A stretch of DNA of 64,000 nt from Zizania palustris. Its lineage: Eukaryota > Streptophyta > Magnoliopsida > Poales > Poaceae. The DNA lies in contig JAAALK010000082.1 of assembly GCA_019279435.1 (NCBI GenBank), forward strand, positions 9,263,455 through 9,327,454, in the 5' to 3' direction. The translations under genes were made by a program, and so were the position numbers. Of this stretch, positions 10,209-20,894 are shown one piece after another. The notes under the pieces are model-generated. The model was given only the letters and a program-made list of their open reading frames with translations, had not been told where the DNA came from and made no database searches. Position 1 is the stretch's first letter. Each line of letters begins with the position of its first letter.

Positions 10209-11712
10209 TGAGAAACCATGTTGAAGAATATGGTTTTGATATTTCAGATGTGATGAGTGATTGTCAACGGAAGTCAAAGAAAGGGAGAGATGAAGACCTG
10301 CCGAGTCTGAGGCGCATGTGACTCAGGTACACGGGCAGTGAGCGACGGCCGGGCAGAGAAGCTGCGGAGTCGGGCTGGCCCAATCCGGGTACATGGCTAG
10401 GAGCGGCAGATGATCCACTGGTCTGTTGACTGGGTTTGACTCAGGTACACGGGCGGCGAGCGATTGCCGGGCTGAGAGAGCTGCGGGGTCGGGTCGGCCC
10501 AATCCGGGTACCCGGTGCGAAGACGGTGGACGCTTTGTCAGTTTCGGCGTAAAACTGACAATCTATCATTAATTCGTTTTTAGGATATTAATAATTAGTT
10601 TTTAAGTTTAGAATATTTTTATTCGAGTCAGTTAATTTTTTTAAGAATATTTTAGTAATTTTCGGAATTTATTTTTGAGTTAGATTATTTTACCCGAGGG
10701 TAAAGTAGTCTTTTCATGTATTAGGATTTGCCTATAAAAAGACCCCTATCCCCTTGGGGATAGATGACTGTTTTGAATAGATTAATCTCCAGTCCAAAAC
10801 AAACTTCGTCGTCTTCAATTTTTCTGTTGGCCGGCGGCACAGTTCGAGGTAAGGCCGGTGCATCTGCGCTAAGCGCCTGGCTTCTTCTCCTGTTTTGGTC
10901 TTCGGACGGCAATCCACGCAGGGGAGATTTCGGCGCTAGAAGCTGGCTGGCCAGCGCCCGGCAGTGCAGCAGCGCGCAAGCGGCGTGTGGGCGCACGTAA
11001 TCGCCAGGCGGGCCCCACCACGGCTGGAGCTCTGGCCAACAGCAGCCGGTGCTGTTTTTTCTCCACACACGGCGGGTCCACACAAAAGACATCTCACGAT
11101 TGCAACGTCCGGTGCCTGGAATCAGAAAACACATCAATTTTTCTAAATGGTTGAAGCACTGCATCACGCATGGCTCAAGGCAAAACCAGCAGGATCTTCT
11201 ACAACGTGCCAAGATGTCTAGGTAAGATAACTTCTAATCTAATCTCCTATTTGCTGGGTAGATTAGTTAGATAGTTAGTTATCTATTTTTAATTAGCCTG
11301 TGAATTTGTTTGTTAATCTCATGGTTAACTTTTATCTGCTAAAATAATTTTTTGAGCTCGCATATTTTATTTAAGTATTTTTTAATCTACTCGTATAAAA
11401 AGAAAATTTATTTTTAATGATCCATGTTTTTTATCCATTTGATTAGTATTTTATCTTTAGACTGAAATATAAATATTTAGTGATTTTTCTAGGCGTTTGT
11501 ATTTACTGCATTATTTTTATTTAAATTATTTTTTAATTAGGACACCGGTCATTTTTAAGCTAGACAACCTTAATCTCTGAAATTTGTTTTTGCAAATATT
11601 ATTTGTCTGGTTAATTTTATTTGGGTGTTGAGATTAAAATATAGTTTAGCAAGAAATTTTTAGGCGCCCATTCACCCCCCCCCCCCCTCTGGTCGCTACT
11701 TTCGGTCCTACA
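10209..11712 (+). repeat. Element B 3' LTR
   Basis: 1,504 bp, with a TATA box at 10733-10740. By eye it differs from the 5' copy at about two bases (G/A near 10683 and A/G near 11042), plus three extra C residues in the C tract at about 11674-11686. Confidence 0.94.
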
Positions 11713-11717
11713 ACTGC

Positions 11718-12050
11718 TTAGGGGGCCAAGAAGAGGATAGATGAGTTAGAAAGTGAGCTTGCCGTAGCCAACGGCAGAATTGACAGTCTATCTTCTTCCC
11801 CTTGCCTGGGTGATAGCAGTGAGTGCCCAAAGTGTGAGGTGCTTCTGTGTGACCTGTCGACTCTAAAGTCCAGGTACACAGAAAGGGTTGATGAGAGGGA
11901 CGCTTTGGCCAATGAGCTTGAAAGTGCTCAGCTGGAGCTAAAAGATGCTCAAGCCACTATCGTCGCACCCTGTGCTGATTGCCCATCTCATCTAGCTGTC
12001 TTAGCTGAGCTAAAATCCAAGGGCGATGAGCATTTAGGTGATTTGGAGAG
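11718..12050 (+). pseudogene. Element A gag pseudogene, middle segment
   Basis: A 333-bp piece of the coiled-coil region of A's gag lying between B and C. It begins directly after the ACTGC duplication and ends with GAGAG (12046-12050), which is duplicated after C. It shares the CPKCEVLLC and CADCPSH motifs with B and stays open in frame. Confidence 0.9.
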
Positions 12051-14031
12051 TGAGAAACCAAGGGATGGTTTCGGTGTATGTGATGAGTGATTGACTGGAT
12101 TTTACCCTCTGTTCGAAGGGTACCTCCGAAGGGGCTTCGGAGGTGGTACCTCCGAAGGGTGTTCGGAGGTGTGTCACCGGAGTGTGTTCGGTGTTTGCTT
12201 GCTGCAGCTGTGTAGCGGAGTGTGCCTGTCGGAGGGGTCCGGCAGTACACAATGACTGGGTTCGTACCGAAGGCTTCGGTACTTTGGGCGGTACACCGGA
12301 GTGTGTGCCGGAGGTTGCTAACCCGGAGAGGTCTCCGGAGTACTGGATACACTTGTTTGCTTGTCGGTGGTGCGCAGGGACTTCGGAGGCGACGGACAGG
12401 GTTCGAGCCAGGTGAACCTGGGTCAAGCGGGTGGCTTGATGCCAGGGGAGCAGGGAGCTCCGTCACGGTGGCTGCGAAGGTGGTCCGGGTCGGTCCTCGG
12501 GTCGAGACGCGCCAGGTGAAGGCAGAGAGTGCGGAGCGTGGCTCCGGCTGAAGGTACTCCGAGACAAAGTCCTCGGAAGTGAGGCACTTCGAAGGTACTC
12601 CGAATGGAGTGTCTTCGGAGTTGGTGGACCAAGTCCACTGCGGAGGCAAGGGTTCGAAGTGTGCTCCGGAGGGAGACACTCGAAGGTGGCCCAACGAAGG
12701 TCTCAGAAGTCGAGGCGCATCGAAGGCATGGTCCGGGTGAGGCTCGTCGTGGAGTGCGCTCGGGGAGAGGCACTGCGACGGAGTGCTCATGGAATGCTTC
12801 ATGCGGAGGCCTTGGACGAAGGAGGGACTTCAAAGGGTGGTACTCCGAAGGTGGAGCTTCGGAGTGAGGTTGACTTGAGGTGCTTCGGCCATGCATGGCT
12901 TCGGTACACGGACGGACGGTGTTCGAGCTGGGAGTAGCTGCGAAGCCGTGGTGATCCACTCCGGAGGTGGTGGTGCGAAGGCCCAAGGGGCTTTGACGGC
13001 TTCGGCTCAAAACCGTCACTGTATCGAAGGACTTCTTCGGCGGAGCGAAGGCCAACAGGCTGCAGGCTTCTCGCCGAAGCTACCGCACCCTCCGGTGCGA
13101 AGGGAGGTTCCAGAAGTCAACACTGTAAAGGCTGACACTGTCTGTTCTGAAAAAGGCTGACACTGTCCCCTCTGCAGCTGACAGAGAAGCCTCCAAAATA
13201 AAGGTGGACTACCTTTTGTACCCCTTAGTTCTGTAGAAACAAATCTGAATGTAAACCCTAGGGGTAAAGTAGTCACTTCCTTAGGATGAAGCCGTGGGCT
13301 ATAAATATGGGGGCTCGGTAGGTAACATTTAACACTTTGAGTATTTACTGTTGAGCTCCTGTAGACAGACCTCGCTGTATTCATTCTGAGTTCAATTTAT
13401 TTCAGTGTTCCTTGTTCAAGCGGCGAAGCCCTGTTTTTCTTGTGCTTTTTGCTTGAGCTCGCTTTGCATACTTCGCTAGTTTAGTGCACCGTAGCCTGTT
13501 GAGGCGAAGGTAGTTTTTCGTGCGAGGTGTGCTTTGTCAGTGTGCTGTCGCTCTGTGTAACACGAGGCAAGACCTCGCTGCTTACTAGCGAAGCCCTGTT
13601 CTTTTCCCGTAGTGCTTCCTGTGTCGAAGCCCTTAGCGTAGTCCGCCTTTTGTGTGTATAGACCTTCGCGTACGAAGCCCAGCACTAGTTGCTGTCGCTA
13701 AGTACTTGGTCGAAGTCCACAGAGGGGTGTCCACTCGTGCGAAGGGTGAAGTGCGAAGCCTGCTCAAAGCACCTCGTGTGCGGAGCCTGCACTGACTTTG
13801 CAGAGTAGATTTTCGAGGGTTGTTAGTGGAGCGAAGTCTTCTTGGCTTCGAACTTTTGCTCCTGCGGAGCCTGTGTTCGGAGCTGTCGAAGTACCTCCGA
13901 ACCAGACCTTCGAAGGTTGTGTTCGAAGCCTGTTCCGCAGAAGACAGAATAGACCCGAAGGCTAAGTTTTTAGCCCGAATTTTTATAAGCTCCCATTCAC
14001 CCCCCCTCTGGTCGCCGTTTCCGGTCCAACA
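12051..14031 (+). repeat. Element C 5' LTR
   Basis: 1,981 bp, ends TGAGAAACC and TCCAACA, TATA box (TATAAATA) at 13300-13307. The LTR is packed with short palindromic words built from CTTCGGAG, CTCCGAAG and CTTCGAAG. Long open frames on both strands (up to about 280 codons) result from this GC-rich, stop-poor composition and look non-coding. Confidence 0.95.
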
Positions 14032-14033
14032 AT

Positions 14034-14045
14034 TGGTATCAGAGC
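14034..14045 (+). other. Element C primer-binding site (tRNA-iMet type)
   Basis: TGGTATCAGAGC starts two bases after the LTR end at 14031. Confidence 0.93.
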
Positions 14046-14096
14046 TTGGTTAAGATCACCAGTTGACCTTAACCGGTTTTGTGATCTGTTGGCGAC

Positions 14097-16558
14097 ATGG
14101 ATAGAGGCAGTAAAATTCCTCTGTTCGATGGGACAGATTTTGCATACTGGAAGGTGCGCATGGAGGCTTACTTGTTAAGCCAAGGAAATGCAATTTGGGA
14201 GATTGTGGACTCACAATACTCCATCCCTGATACCCGCACCACTCAAACTGAAAAAGATCAGTATATTGCCAACTCGAAGGCAAGAAACATACTGTTCATT
14301 GGTTTGAGTCGGAGTGAGTTTGATAGGGTGCAGCACCTTAGGACTGCTAGGGAGATTTGGACAACACTCACTGTCTTTCATGAGGGCTCTGCTCAGATCA
14401 AGGCCAGGCGCCAAAGCACCTACAATCAACAATATCAGCTGTTTGTGCAGGCACCTGGTGAATCTGTAGATGCCATGTTTTCTCGCTTTGACGCGATAGT
14501 GAGTAACTTGCGATCCAACGGGACGCTTGCTTACAGTGATCACGATAGGGCTATCAAGCTTCTCTATGCTCTTGACCGTAGCATATGGGAAGTGAAGATA
14601 TCCAGCATTGAGGAGTCCACAGGCTATGACACTCTAACCTGTGACGAACTCTTTAGCAAGCTGAAGTCCACAGAGATTGCCAAGGCATCTCTTGCTGTGC
14701 ACAGAAGCTCTTTGCCACAGCCATTGGCATTGGTTTCTAGCACAAGCCGTGGCACCACTGCAGAACCAAGCACATCAGGCACTTGTGTTCTTGCAGATGG
14801 TTTTGCTTTGTCCTCCCTGGTCTCCGTCACAAAGGAGCAGGTTGACACTCTAGCTGATGATGAGCTTGCTCTCATTGCCCGGAGGTTCACCCGCTTTCAT
14901 CATGAGAGACGGGATCAGAGGAGAAGTGGTTTTAGTGGCTGCTATGAATGTGGCGACACCTCTCACATTAAGGCCAATTGCCCCAAGGTCAAGAAGAGAG
15001 ATGAGAGTGAGCGCCCCAAATTCCACAAAAAGGAGAGGAAGCCCTTTGTGAAGGGCAAGCGCGGCAAGATGGCTAAGAAAGTAGCCAAGGCCGCTTCCAG
15101 AGCCTTTGTTGCTGCTCTCAGCGACATCGACACTTCCTCAACTGAGGAGTCGAGCTCTGAGGAGGAGGATTCCCCAAGGAAGGAGGACAAGAAGGACAAG
15201 AAGGGACGTGACTTCACCGGCCTTTGTTTCATGGCCGACAGCGATCACAGCGGCGATGAGCTTGACTCATCTGAGGTAAACCTATCATCTGACCAGCTTC
15301 TAATTAAATTAGATGAGCTGAATGAAGTTGTGCTAGGTCAGGATAGATTGCTTGTGCAAGCCGCTAGAGAAAGGAAAGACCTTAGACTTAGGCTAGAATC
15401 TGTATCTACTGAATATGCCATGCTTAAGTCTAAATATGATGATGCTGAATGTGAATCATGTTCTGTTGTCATGAGTGAGCTTGCTCAGTTGCGTTCTGTT
15501 CATGCTCAAACTCTTTCTGAGCTTGAGACTGCACAGAAGCAGCTTTTGGAGGTGGAGTCTAGACCTCATGATATTATTGATTGCATGAACTGCTCTTTAT
15601 TACGCGATAGCATTTCTTTACGGGATAAGCATGTTCATGACTTGGAGGCTAGATTGGAGAGGGCCGGTAGTTCTAAGGATGTGCAACCTGTTTGTGACAC
15701 TTGCATCACCCTTAAGGACCAGCTAGGCACTGTCAGAGAGCGAGCTGAAAACCTCATGTCCGAAAATGAATACCTTCTTTCTGTGGTGAACAAATGCACT
15801 GAGGGGAAGGGTAGGATGGATTTGCTCTTGGCCAAGACCAAGTTGTGTGCTGACAGAGCCGGGGTAGCTCTAGGTTTGGGTTTTGAGAGGATAGCTTCAG
15901 ACAGTAAGACCAAAACTGTTTTTACCTCTCCCACCACCCTAGAGAAAGAGAGAGCTCTGTTGGACACCCCATCAGCCAAAAAGCCTACCCATCCACCAAA
16001 GAAAACCACTCCTCCTGCAAAGAAAAATCCTCCCAAGAAAACCACTCAAAAGAAACCCAAGGAGCCTGTGAGAGTTGCTCCTATGACCCATGAGAGTGCC
16101 CCCAGAGAGTGTTTCATTGTTCTTATTGTCAGCGGGCGGGTCATTTGATTGGTTTCTGTTTCCGTCGCATTAAGGATGAGCGACGTGCACAGGCGATGAG
16201 CTATCAGGACATGCATTACCCATCTTTAGGTATGCATGAGACTGAGTTTTACTCTCGTCCTATTTTCGAGGCTCCTCGTGCTTCTCGGAGAGGTTTTGCT
16301 CCTCGAGGTGTTCACCATGTTCCATATGGTGGTAGACCTCGGGCGAGTAGCTTTGTACCTCGTCAGAGTAGAAGACCTCGTCATGCTTTGCGTTCTTTGC
16401 ATGTTGGTAGACCTCGCACTTTGCATCATTCTGATTATTATGTGCGTAGACCGTCTACTTTTACTGTGCCTACTACTCGTGTCACTCAGTGCTGGATGCC
16501 TCGCCATTATTTTACTCACCCCAGCACTGAGCGATCGAGGCATTCTTATCATGTGTAG
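14097..16558 (+). pseudogene. Element C gag, one frameshift
   Basis: The ATG at 14097 opens a gag of about 820 codons. It has a UBN2-type capsid region (about residues 10-200), a CCHC knuckle CYECGDTSHIKANC near residue 282, a Lys-rich then Ser/Glu-rich acidic segment, a long coiled coil (about 390-580), a Pro/Lys-rich linker and a second knuckle CSYCQRAGHLIGFC. The frame changes just before the second knuckle at a five-C run (about 16090-16094). The downstream frame then stays open to TAG at 16556-16558. A single extra C would explain it; a sequencing error in the run is possible. The coiled-coil extension is typical of Sirevirus gag. Confidence 0.9.
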
Positions 16559-19500
16559 GCAACAGGTCGAGGCTTGGAGGGCACGTGGATCATGGACTCC
16601 GGTTGTTCACGCCACATGACCGGAGATGCAATTGGTTCTCCAGCCTCACCACAACCAAGCAAAGGGAACATATCACCTTCGGAAACAATCGAAGGAGTAG
16701 AGTGAAAGGTAAAGGTGTGGTAAGAATTAATTCGAACTTCACTCTCAAAGATGTTGCATTGGTTGAGAACCTGGGATACAATTTGCTGTCTGTATCTCAG
16801 TTGCTGGATGAGGGCTTCGAAGTGCGATTTCATCGCGATACTTCGCAAGTGCTCAATTCTGATGGCGTTGTGGTGTGTAAGATCTTTAGGGTTGGGAGAG
16901 TTTTTGGAGCTGATTTTTCAGAGTCGTCTGGTTCTTCTCATTGTCTTGTTGCACATTCGACTTCTGAGCTTTGGAAGTGGCATAGGAGACTAGGGCATAT
17001 GAGCTTTGAGTTGCTCGCTCGTCTGAGCGCCCTAGGTCTGATCCGAGGATTGCCCAAGCTCAAGTTTGAGAAGAATTTAGTTTGCGCTCCTTGTCGACAT
17101 GGAAAAATGATTGCCGCTTCGCATTCGCCAGTCACCACAGTGATGACTGAACAGCCCGGAGAACTTCTCCATATGGACACTGTAGGTCCTTCTCGGGTTA
17201 GTTCTTTAGGCGGCAAGTGGTATGTTTAGTTATTGTCGACGATTACTCTCGCTACTCTTGGGTCTTCTTTCTTGCCAGCAAGGATGAAGTGTTTTCACAC
17301 TTTCGGAGCTTGGCTTTGAGACTGTTCACTGAACTCCCAGGTGCATTAAAATTCATTCGAAGCGATAATGGCACCGAGTTCAAAAATAGTCTCTTTGTTG
17401 ACTTTTGCATGGAGCATGGCATAGAACATCAATTCTCTGCTCCGCGGGTTCCTCAACAGAACGGTGTTGTTGAGAGGAAAAACCGCACTTTGGTTGAGAT
17501 GCCTAGGACGATGCTTGATGAGCATAGGACTCCTAGAAAATTCTGGGCTGAGGCCATGAACACTGCTTGCTACATCTCAAACCGAATTTTCTTGCGCTCA
17601 ATTTTAAACTTGACATCTTATGAGCTGCGTTTTGGGAGACAGCCCAAGGTTACTCATCTTCGAGTTTTTGGCTGTCGCTGCTTTATCCTAAAACGTGGTA
17701 ACTTGGATAAATTTGAGTCGCGATCTTCTGACGGGATCTTCTTGGGCTATACTACACATGGTCATTCTTATCGTGTTTATAATTTATAGACTAACATTGT
17801 CATCGAGTCATGTGATGTGACTTTTGATGAATCAACCCCCTCTGTTAGTTCTGCTTTTGAACAGGCAAATGAACACGACATGGAACAGACTTTATTCGAA
17901 GACGAAGATCCCGGAGAATTCGAGGATGATCCCCTACTACCCTCGACATCAACCCCCGAAGCTGACCCCGCTTCAACTACTTCGGCACGAGGTCCCGAAG
18001 CGACTACCTCAACATCGGTCATCTTGGACCACACCAACGCACAAGTTGAGGGGGAGACTGCATCCCGCCGCGAGGCTCCACATCATGTCCAAAGGATGCA
18101 CCCTCCCGAGCAGATCATTGGTGAGCTTGATCAAAGGGTAACACGTTCTCACGCTCATTTCACTAATGCTGCTTTTGTTGCTTCTTTCGAGCCTTTAGAT
18201 GTTAGTCATGCACTTTCTGATTCTAGTTGGATCAATGCCATGCATGAAGAGCTTGAGAATTTTGAAAGAAACCAAGTCTGGACTTTAGTTGATCCTCCAC
18301 CAAATGTTCATTTCATTGGAACAAAATGGATTTTTAAAAATAAACAAGGGGAGGATGGAACAATTGTTAGAAATAAGGCTAGACTTGTAGCTCAGGGCTT
18401 TTCTCAACTAGAAGGGATTGATTTTACTGAAACTTTTGCACCTGTTGCTCGCCTTGAGGCCATTAGGATTTTGCTTGCCTTTGCGACATCCCGGGGATTC
18501 AAACTCTATCAAATGGATGTCAAAAGTGCTTTTCTTAATGGCTTCATAGGTGAAGATGTTTATGTAAAACAACCCCCTGGTTTTGAAAACCCCAAGTACC
18601 CACATAAAGTCCTTAAACTTCATAAGGCTCTTTATGGACTCAAGCAGGCCCCTCGGGCGTGGTATGACAGACTTAAGTCTTTTCTGCTTGAGCGAGGGTA
18701 TTTGATGGGCTCCATTGATAAAACACTGTTTACTCTCAAGCATGGCAAAGATTTCCTCCTAGTTCAGATTTATGTGGATGATATCATCTTTGGTGGCTCT
18801 TCTCATGCTTTGGTTGCCGAGTTTGCAGATACCATGAGCAGGGAGTTTGAAATGTCGATGATGGGTGAACTCACCTTTTTCCTTGGTTTGCAAATCAAGC
18901 AAAGCAAACAAGGTACTTTTGTCCATCAGACAAAGTACACCAAGGACCTGCTCAAGAAGTTTGACATGTCCGATGCGAAGCCCCTCGCCACTCCAATGGC
19001 TACATCTGTAGCATTGGACCCTGACGAAGATGGAGAAGCCGTAGATCAGAAGGAGTTCCGAAGCATGATCGGCTCCCTCCTCTACTTGACTGCCACGAGG
19101 CCGGACATACACTTCGCAGTATGTCTGTGCGCTCGTTTTTAGGCTTCGCCACGAGCTTCGCACCGCCAAGCGGTTAAGCGCATTCTAAGGTATCTCAAAC
19201 ACACCCTGGAATTTGGCATATGGTATTCATCGTCTTCATCTTTATGTCTTAGAGGTTATTCAGATGCGGATTTTGCTGGGTGTAGAATTGATAGGAAGAG
19301 TACCTCTGGTACTTGTCATTTTTTGGGTACGTCTCTGGTTTGCTGGTCTTCCCGCAAACAGTCTAGTGTTGCACAATCAACGGCTGAGGCCGAATATGTT
19401 GCTGCAGCTAGCTGTTGCTCTCAGATTTTGTGGATGGTTTCCACTTTGCGGGATTTCGGGTTAGATTATAAGAGTGTTCCACTTTTCTGTGATAACACTA

Positions 19501-19724
19501 GTGCTATTTGTATTGCTAACAACCCGGTTCAGCACTCCAGAACCAAACACATTGATGTACGGTATCATTTTCTCAGAGATCACAATGAGAAGGGTGATAT
19601 TGAACTTCAATATGTTGATACCCAACACCAGCTTGCCGACATTTTTACAAAACCCCTCGATGCTTCTCGATTTGCTTACTTGCGTGGGGAACTTGGTATT
19701 TGTCATCCCTACGGCATTTTGTGA
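16559..19724 (+). pseudogene. Element C pol: protease, integrase, RT, RNase H (broken)
   Basis: Pol follows the gag stop TAG in the same frame, the arrangement known for SIRE1, where stop readthrough is proposed. In order: aspartic protease core WIMDSGCSRHM; the pre-integrase knuckle region (WHRRLGHMSF onward); the integrase catalytic core with HMDTVGP, RSDNGTEFKN and QQNGVVERKN; the RT with YVDDIIFGG near 18772; and RNase H (DADFAGC, EAEYVAAA, DNTSA, TKHIDVRYHF). Lesions: one-base shifts near 16627 and near 17223, TAG at 17787 in the integrase C-terminal part, and TAG at 19140 at the RT/RNase H border, where A has CAG. The element cannot make a full polyprotein. Confidence 0.9.
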
Positions 19725-20894
19725 GGGGGAGCTGATTTTAATTGTCTTGCATATGCTCATTATGTGTGGAATTGCACTTACATCTTTTGCTATTATATGC
19801 CTGCTTTTAATTCAAAGAAATCATGACAGCTCAGCTCTATGAAATATGTCTGGAACATTGATTGTGCATGATGTTTTATTTTCTAAAATCCAAACTTGCT
19901 CACCGCACAATCTTGTATCTAGCTTGATTAGGCTGGACTGCTTTTAGCTATCTTTTATCTACTTGACGGCAAGACACTGTTCCTTGGATGCTAAAATTTG
20001 CAACTTGAAAAATTGTGTTCTTTATTCATGGATATTTCTCAAAATAACTTATTCATCTGAATCAAAATCAAAAATCCATGATTTACCTGGTTTACATGAA
20101 AAGATCCAGGAGGGTTTGTTTGTCGCACTACTCTATTCTAGACTGCTTACCATTGCACTTTGGTCTGAACTGGGATAGTGTAGTGTATGCCAAAATCACT
20201 GCCTTAAGCTTCAGATGGCTTTCATGCCTAGGCTTGGCTTGATTGGAAAGTATAAGGTGGACAAACAAATAACCCCTGGCATTAAGAAAAGGAACAGCAA
20301 AATTAATTGATCATCAAGTTTGCTTTCACAGCTCCTTTTGAACAAAACTTGTCTGTCTAGGGTAGAATTTGTTAGCTTTGCGCAGTCCTTGCCTTCTCTT
20401 GGCTAGCTGCAGTGATTAAGTGGTGATGCTTTTACTTCAAAATGACAAAATTACATGCCATCATCTTGTTTCACAGATTGTTAAATTGAGCTGAGCACAT
20501 GATCATTTGTGTTAATTTTGGCATATTTTTGCATTATATGTCTTTGAAATTCTATTCATTTCAAAGCTTTGCATCTTTTGAATGCTCCTTGATGCTTGCA
20601 TTGCCAAAGGGGGAGAGGTTTGCTATGTTCTCTGCCGCAAGAAGGCATCATGTTCAAAAGGGGGAGAGTTTTTGACATAAAGGGGGAGAAAAATTTGCAA
20701 CTCAGGGGGAGTTCTTATCAAGGGGAGATTTGCCAAAGGGGCTTTTTACTCTTTTACAAAGGGGGAGAAAAATTCTTTTATCAAGTGACTTGCTTTGGCT
20801 CTTTTCTGAGTTTTTATGGTCACTTGTGTGCTGAAAATTTTTACATTTTCTTGAACTTCAATTTGGTTGTCAATGCACTCATCAAGGGGGAGAT
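19725..20894 (+). other. Element C 3' noncoding region with repeated polypurine tracts
   Basis: No gene is seen, and there is no env-like ORF. The block at about 20098-20281 is conserved with A and B. Seven purine tracts of the form AGGGGGAGA or close variants lie between about 20605 and 20894, and the last one abuts the LTR. Multiplied polypurine tracts are a known Sirevirus trait. Confidence 0.85.

Larger units (their letters stand above)
5395..11712 (+). mobile_element. Element B: short non-autonomous Sirevirus derivative
   Basis: This 6,318-bp element has LTRs of 1,501 and 1,504 bp and an exact 5-bp duplication ACTGC (5390-5394 and 11713-11717) inside the gag of A. The internal region is only 3.3 kb and encodes one ORF, the C-terminal part of gag. 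There is no protease, integrase, RT or RNase H. The primer site and polypurine tract are intact, so it can be copied if proteins come from a relative. The LTRs differ by about two substitutions and a C-tract length (10 versus 13), which marks a very recent insertion. Confidence 0.95.

Noticed and set aside
11957..13055. Minus-strand frames of 210-281 codons in the C LTRs (also 20882-21899)
   Set aside because: Both LTR copies carry them, in GC-rich palindromic sequence poor in stops. No domain is recognisable and overlapping frames are open on the other strand.
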